A DNA stretch of 64,000 bases from Terriglobia bacterium (lineage in GTDB: Bacteria; Acidobacteriota; Terriglobia; Terriglobales; Acidobacteriaceae), in assembly GCA_020073165.1 (NCBI GenBank), contig JAIQFP010000005.1, positions 1 through 64,000 of the forward strand. The letters run 5' to 3'. The notes under the pieces are model-generated. The model saw only the letters and a program-made list of their open reading frames with translations. It was not told the DNA's origin and searched no databases. How positions within the stretch are numbered: position 1 is the first letter of the stretch; every line of letters starts with the position of its first letter. The translations under genes were made by a program, and so were the position numbers. Positions 61,583 to 64,000 of this stretch are shown in pieces.

Positions 61583-62015
61583 AGCTCTCGATGTTTTTCA
61601 TCTGCTCCGTCCAACCACCGTCATTTCTGCGGAAGGCTTCCACACGACGGTCGCTGGGAATTTCCTCGAAACCGGACTCCGTGAGCAGGAGCAGGGTGCC
61701 GGTTGCGGTCTTCTCCAGCCTGAATTCGACGAGTGTCCGCGGCTCCTTGGAGTAATCCACCTGGTCAAACGACTTGGGATGGGGCCAGGTAAAGGAAAAA
61801 AGCCGTTCAGGCTCCATTGCTTGCACGATGGCCTCCCATCTGACGTGCTCGTAACCGGGATACGTGATCTGGCCGCGCGAGACCTGACCCGGCACGAATG
61901 GGCCATCGAGTTTCACACGAAACCACTCACCAAATTCACGATAGTCCGTTAGCGCGCGCCAGACCCGGGACACGGGCGCTTTGAGTTCAATCCGTTTTTC
62001 AATACGGTGATCCAC
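61563..62015 (-). CDS. SRPBCC/AHSA1-domain protein
   Basis: A 150-aa protein. HRIEKRIELKAPVSRVWRAL, TDYREFGEWFRVKLDGPFVP and TESGFEEIPSDRRVEAFRRN followed by DGGWTEQMKNIESYVA are hallmarks of the activator-of-Hsp90-homologue START-like fold, which holds a hydrophobic ligand. The start is taken as GTG 62015 (GAGG 9 bases upstream); TTG 62024 inside the operator is an alternative. It is first gene of a pair with ArsR. Confidence 0.85.
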   Translation of the reverse strand: MDHRIEKRIELKAPVSRVWRALTDYREFGEWFRVKLDGPFVPGQVSRGQITYPGYEHVRWEAIVQAMEPERLFSFTWPHPKSFDQVDYSKEPRTLVEFRLEKTATGTLLLLTESGFEEIPSDRRVEAFRRNDGGWTEQMKNIESYVAKKP

Positions 62016-62017
62016 GG

Positions 62018-62039
62018 TATGCAACCTCGAGGTTGCATA
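62018..62039. promoter_or_regulatory. Perfect 22-bp operator palindrome
   Basis: Half-sites TATGCAACCTC and GAGGTTGCATA, fully symmetric, immediately before the SRPBCC start. It is placed to block both transcription and the start region when bound, probably by the ArsR repressor of the pair. Confidence 0.75.
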
Positions 62040-62186
62040 TTAACTCATCCCAACTAAACCTGCAACCAAGCGGTTGCCATTCTGTTGGGGGGCCTCAAGA
62101 CATTGGTTTATGGCTGTCGGGGATTGTGTCTTAAACACTCGGCCGCTGTTTCGTCTAAGCCTCTTCGTCCGGGTCGACGGTCAGCT

Positions 62187-62192
62187 TATACT
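62187..62192 (+). promoter_or_regulatory. -10 element of an apparently leaderless gene
   Basis: TATACT ends 8 bases before ATG 62201. No ribosome site lies between. Confidence 0.55.
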
Positions 62193-62200
62193 TCTTGCTT

Positions 62201-62998
62201 ATGCCAAACGTGGACAAACATCCGCCCGGCGCGTTCTGCTGGATTGAACTCGGCACCACCGACCAGAACGCGGCCAAGAAGTTTTATGGAACGCTCTTCG
62301 GGTGGGAGATCAAAGACCTGCCCATGGGGCCCGACGATCTCTACACCATGTTCAGGCTGCAAGGCCGCGACGCGGCCGCAGGTTACACCTTGCGCCCAGA
62401 CCAGCGAGCGGCAGGTGTGCCTCCGCATTGGATGATCTACGTCGCGGTGGAGAGCGCCGATGCGTCCGCAAGGAAATGTGAACAGCTTGGCGGCAAGGTC
62501 GTGGCGGCGCCGTTTGATGTGTACACCGTTGGCAGGATGGCGGTGATCCAGGACCCGACCGGAGCGTTCCTGTCGCTGTGGCAAGCCAAAGAGGGCCCGG
62601 GCCTCGGCATTGCCGGCGAAAATGGGACGCTGTGCTGGGCCGATCTCAGCACGCCCGACCAGGTGCGCGCAAGCAAGTTTTATTCCGATCTGTTCGGATG
62701 GAAGATGACCGAGGACACCGACGATGATCCTCCCTCCGGCTACCTGCACATCATGAATGGGGAAGACTTCATCGGTGGAATTCCACCGGCCCAGCATCGT
62801 GATCCGACCGTTCCGCCGCACTGGCTGCCGTACTTCCAGGTGGCGAGTTGCGATGCGAGCGCAGCCAAGGCGAAGGAGTTGGGCGGAACCTTCTGTCTGG
62901 CCCCGATGACGATAGAGAGCGTAGGCCGGATGGCGGTGATCGCCGATCCACAACGGGCGGTGTTCGCTATCTTCCAGGCAATGCCGCGCAAGCCATGA
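62201..62998 (+). CDS. VOC-superfamily protein with two glyoxalase-like domains
   Basis: A 265-aa protein. Two tandem modules, residues about 8-130 and 135-260: FCWIELGTTDQNAAKKFYGT with LFGWEIKDLP, and LCWADLSTPDQVRASKFYSD with LFGWKMTED. Each ends in GRMAVIQDPTGAFLSLWQ or GRMAVIADPQRAVFAIFQ. The family includes glyoxalase I and extradiol dioxygenases; substrate is unknown. It overlaps the enoyl-CoA hydratase-like gene by four bases. Confidence 0.9.
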   Translation: MPNVDKHPPGAFCWIELGTTDQNAAKKFYGTLFGWEIKDLPMGPDDLYTMFRLQGRDAAAGYTLRPDQRAAGVPPHWMIYVAVESADASARKCEQLGGKVVAAPFDVYTVGRMAVIQDPTGAFLSLWQAKEGPGLGIAGENGTLCWADLSTPDQVRASKFYSDLFGWKMTEDTDDDPPSGYLHIMNGEDFIGGIPPAQHRDPTVPPHWLPYFQVASCDASAAKAKELGGTFCLAPMTIESVGRMAVIADPQRAVFAIFQAMPRKP

Positions 62999-63759
62999 TC
63001 CTCACCATCGATCACGGGCCGGTGCGCGAGTTGCGGCTTAACCGCCCGCCGGCGAACGCGCTTTCTCCCGAGCTGATCACGGTGCTGAAGCAGGCAGTGG
63101 AAGCTGCCCCGCAGGAGGGCGTGCGGGGACTGGTGCTGTCGGGCTCTCCCGGCAGGTTCTCCGGCGGATTGGACGTGCCGCTGCTGCTGACGCTCGACCG
63201 CGCCACCATGAACGGTGTATGGCGCGACTTCTACGGCCTGCTGCGTACGCTGGCCTGCTCTCCGGTGCCGATTGCCGCCGCCATCACCGGCCACGCTCCC
63301 GCGGGTGGCACGGTGCTGGCCCTGTTTTGTGATTGGCGAATTGCGGCCGGGGGCGACTGGAAGATTGGCCTCAACGAGGTGCAGGTCGGTCTGCCGTTGC
63401 CGCCGGTGATCTATTCAGCCTTGCAGCGCTTGGTGGGCGCGCGACAAGCAGCACGACTCGCCGTCGGCGGTCTGCTGGTGTCACCGGCAGAGTCGCTCAG
63501 CCTCGGCCTGGTGGACGAGGTGGTTCCGGCAGAGCAGGTGGTGGAACGGGCGGTGAAATGGTGCCAGGAGTGGCTGGCGCTGCCTTCGGTGGCGATGACC
63601 CGGACTCGCCGCGAGGCTCGCGCCGACCTGACCGCGCTGTTCGAGCAAAACTTGCCCGGCGAAGTCGAAGAGATCAGCGGGTGGTGGTGGGATGAGCAGG
63701 TGCAATCCGTACTGCGCAGCCTGGTGGAACGGTTGGCGAAGAAAAAACAGGCTGGCTAG
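62995..63759 (+). CDS. Enoyl-CoA hydratase/isomerase-family protein
   Basis: A 254-aa crotonase-fold protein. GRFSGGLDVPLLLTLD is the first oxyanion-hole loop and ITGHAPAGGTVLALFCDWRIAAGG the second. Where active hydratases have two Glu, this has VQVGLPLPPVIYSALQRL, closer to isomerase-type members. It begins in an ATGA overlap with the VOC gene, so the two are co-translated. Fatty-acid or aromatic degradation is possible but not proven. Confidence 0.9.
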   Translation: MILTIDHGPVRELRLNRPPANALSPELITVLKQAVEAAPQEGVRGLVLSGSPGRFSGGLDVPLLLTLDRATMNGVWRDFYGLLRTLACSPVPIAAAITGHAPAGGTVLALFCDWRIAAGGDWKIGLNEVQVGLPLPPVIYSALQRLVGARQAARLAVGGLLVSPAESLSLGLVDEVVPAEQVVERAVKWCQEWLALPSVAMTRTRREARADLTALFEQNLPGEVEEISGWWWDEQVQSVLRSLVERLAKKKQAG

Positions 63760-63782
63760 AGATCATTGGTAATCCAGACCTA

Positions 63783-63808
63783 CCCGGCACTTCCGTGCCG
63801 GGCTTTCC
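63783..63808 (+). terminator. Rho-independent terminator
   Basis: CCCGGCAC (63783-63790), loop TTCC, GTGCCGGG, then CTTTCC. It closes the VOC/hydratase operon; the weak T-run makes it a moderate match. Confidence 0.65.
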
Positions 63809-63880
63809 TATGCCGCCGCTGTGCGGCTGAGGCGCTGCTCAGGGACGACGTTTGGCTTTGTAAGACCACGGGGGAGCCGG

Positions 63881-64000
63881 TCAGCCCTTGACCAGGAAAG
63901 GATTGCTCTGCCGCTCTTCACCGATGGTGGTCAGCGGTCCGTGGCCGGGGACGACCACCGTCTCATCCGGCAGGGCTAGGACCTTTTCGTGCAGGGAGTT
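63881..64000 (-). CDS. MBL-fold hydrolase, C-terminal end (cut by window edge)
   Basis: On the minus strand the last 39 codons before TGA 63881 read [20 protein letters not shown] followed by [19 protein letters not shown]. [18 protein letters not shown] is the C-terminal end of glyoxalase-II-like metallo-beta-lactamase-fold hydrolases, with the last zinc His in PGHG. The rest is outside the window. Confidence 0.85.
   Translation of the reverse strand, partial: NSLHEKVLALPDETVVVPGHGPLTTIGEERQSNPFLVKG

Noticed and set aside
1-64000. CRISPR array
   Set aside because: No regularly spaced direct repeats with unique spacers and no cas genes were seen.

Overview
The window is about 60% GC, dense, and reads as chromosome of a soil-type Acidobacteriota (Terriglobia-like). 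This placement is inferred from gene content and style: secreted beta-helix proteins with ASH/choice-of-anchor-D tails, GloVer-repeat and HAF-like secreted proteins, a tricorn-like protease, PilZ proteins, many dispersed hairpin repeats and several apparently leaderless genes. No rRNA or marker gene is present to fix the taxon. One tRNA is seen and no CRISPR array.

Layout. 1-2.7 kb is a decayed mobile region: an IS1182-type transposase cut by the window edge, two secreted proteins, and a tyrosine-recombinase C-terminal remnant beside the 3' end of tRNA-Arg(CCU). 3.2-11.8 kb holds large exported or membrane proteins (GloVer-repeat protein, 1394-aa beta-helix plus seven ASH repeats, membrane sulfatase-fold enzyme). 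11.8-25.6 kb is mixed housekeeping: Tat-exported amidase, YtxH and DUF948-like envelope proteins, Zn-ribbon protein, SDR, TPR protein, a purC-cvpA-fis-like operon, smc with a large acidic insertion, and an M20 dipeptidase. 25.8-34.7 kb has an ABC-2 exporter pair, ThiO, a membrane-TPR protein, a second beta-helix protein paralogous to the first, and a TlpA-like lipoprotein.

34.7-38.0 kb is a tight five-gene operon: GT2 glycosyltransferase, two PTPS-II-type pyruvoyltetrahydropterin synthases, GTP cyclohydrolase I and an SDR. Together these supply every step expected for tetrahydrobiopterin, possibly with glycosylation. It is followed by a MerR regulator with two palindromic operators, a small Zn-ribbon protein and a RibBA whose GTP-cyclohydrolase-II half lacks its signature. 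At 41.0-42.6 kb a strongly structured leader with a three-way junction precedes a 53-aa microprotein and a receiver/PilZ/PilZ protein. 42.8-54.9 kb carries the tricorn-like protease, a glycosyltransferase, a 2-hydroxyacid dehydrogenase, an RsbU-like response regulator phosphatase, transketolase, a PPOX protein and an aminotransferase.

55.0-59.8 kb (minus strand) is an NAD-linked formate dehydrogenase operon. The catalytic gene has an in-frame UGA followed by a SECIS hairpin and is read here as a selenoprotein. The subunit that is normally one chain (FdsA/FdhA) is split: the Fe-S half is a separate gene two positions downstream. The window ends with an aminotransferase, an ArsR/SRPBCC pair with a perfect palindromic operator, a VOC protein, an enoyl-CoA hydratase-like protein and the C-terminus of an MBL-fold hydrolase.

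Non-coding structure is unusually rich: a repeat family with constant flanks but variable hairpins (four copies, two as an inverted pair), two inverted repeats built of iterated heptamers, a two-hairpin REP-like element (one copy translated as the tail of a protein), and a 28-base palindrome. All calls are from reading the sequence; no database search was possible.
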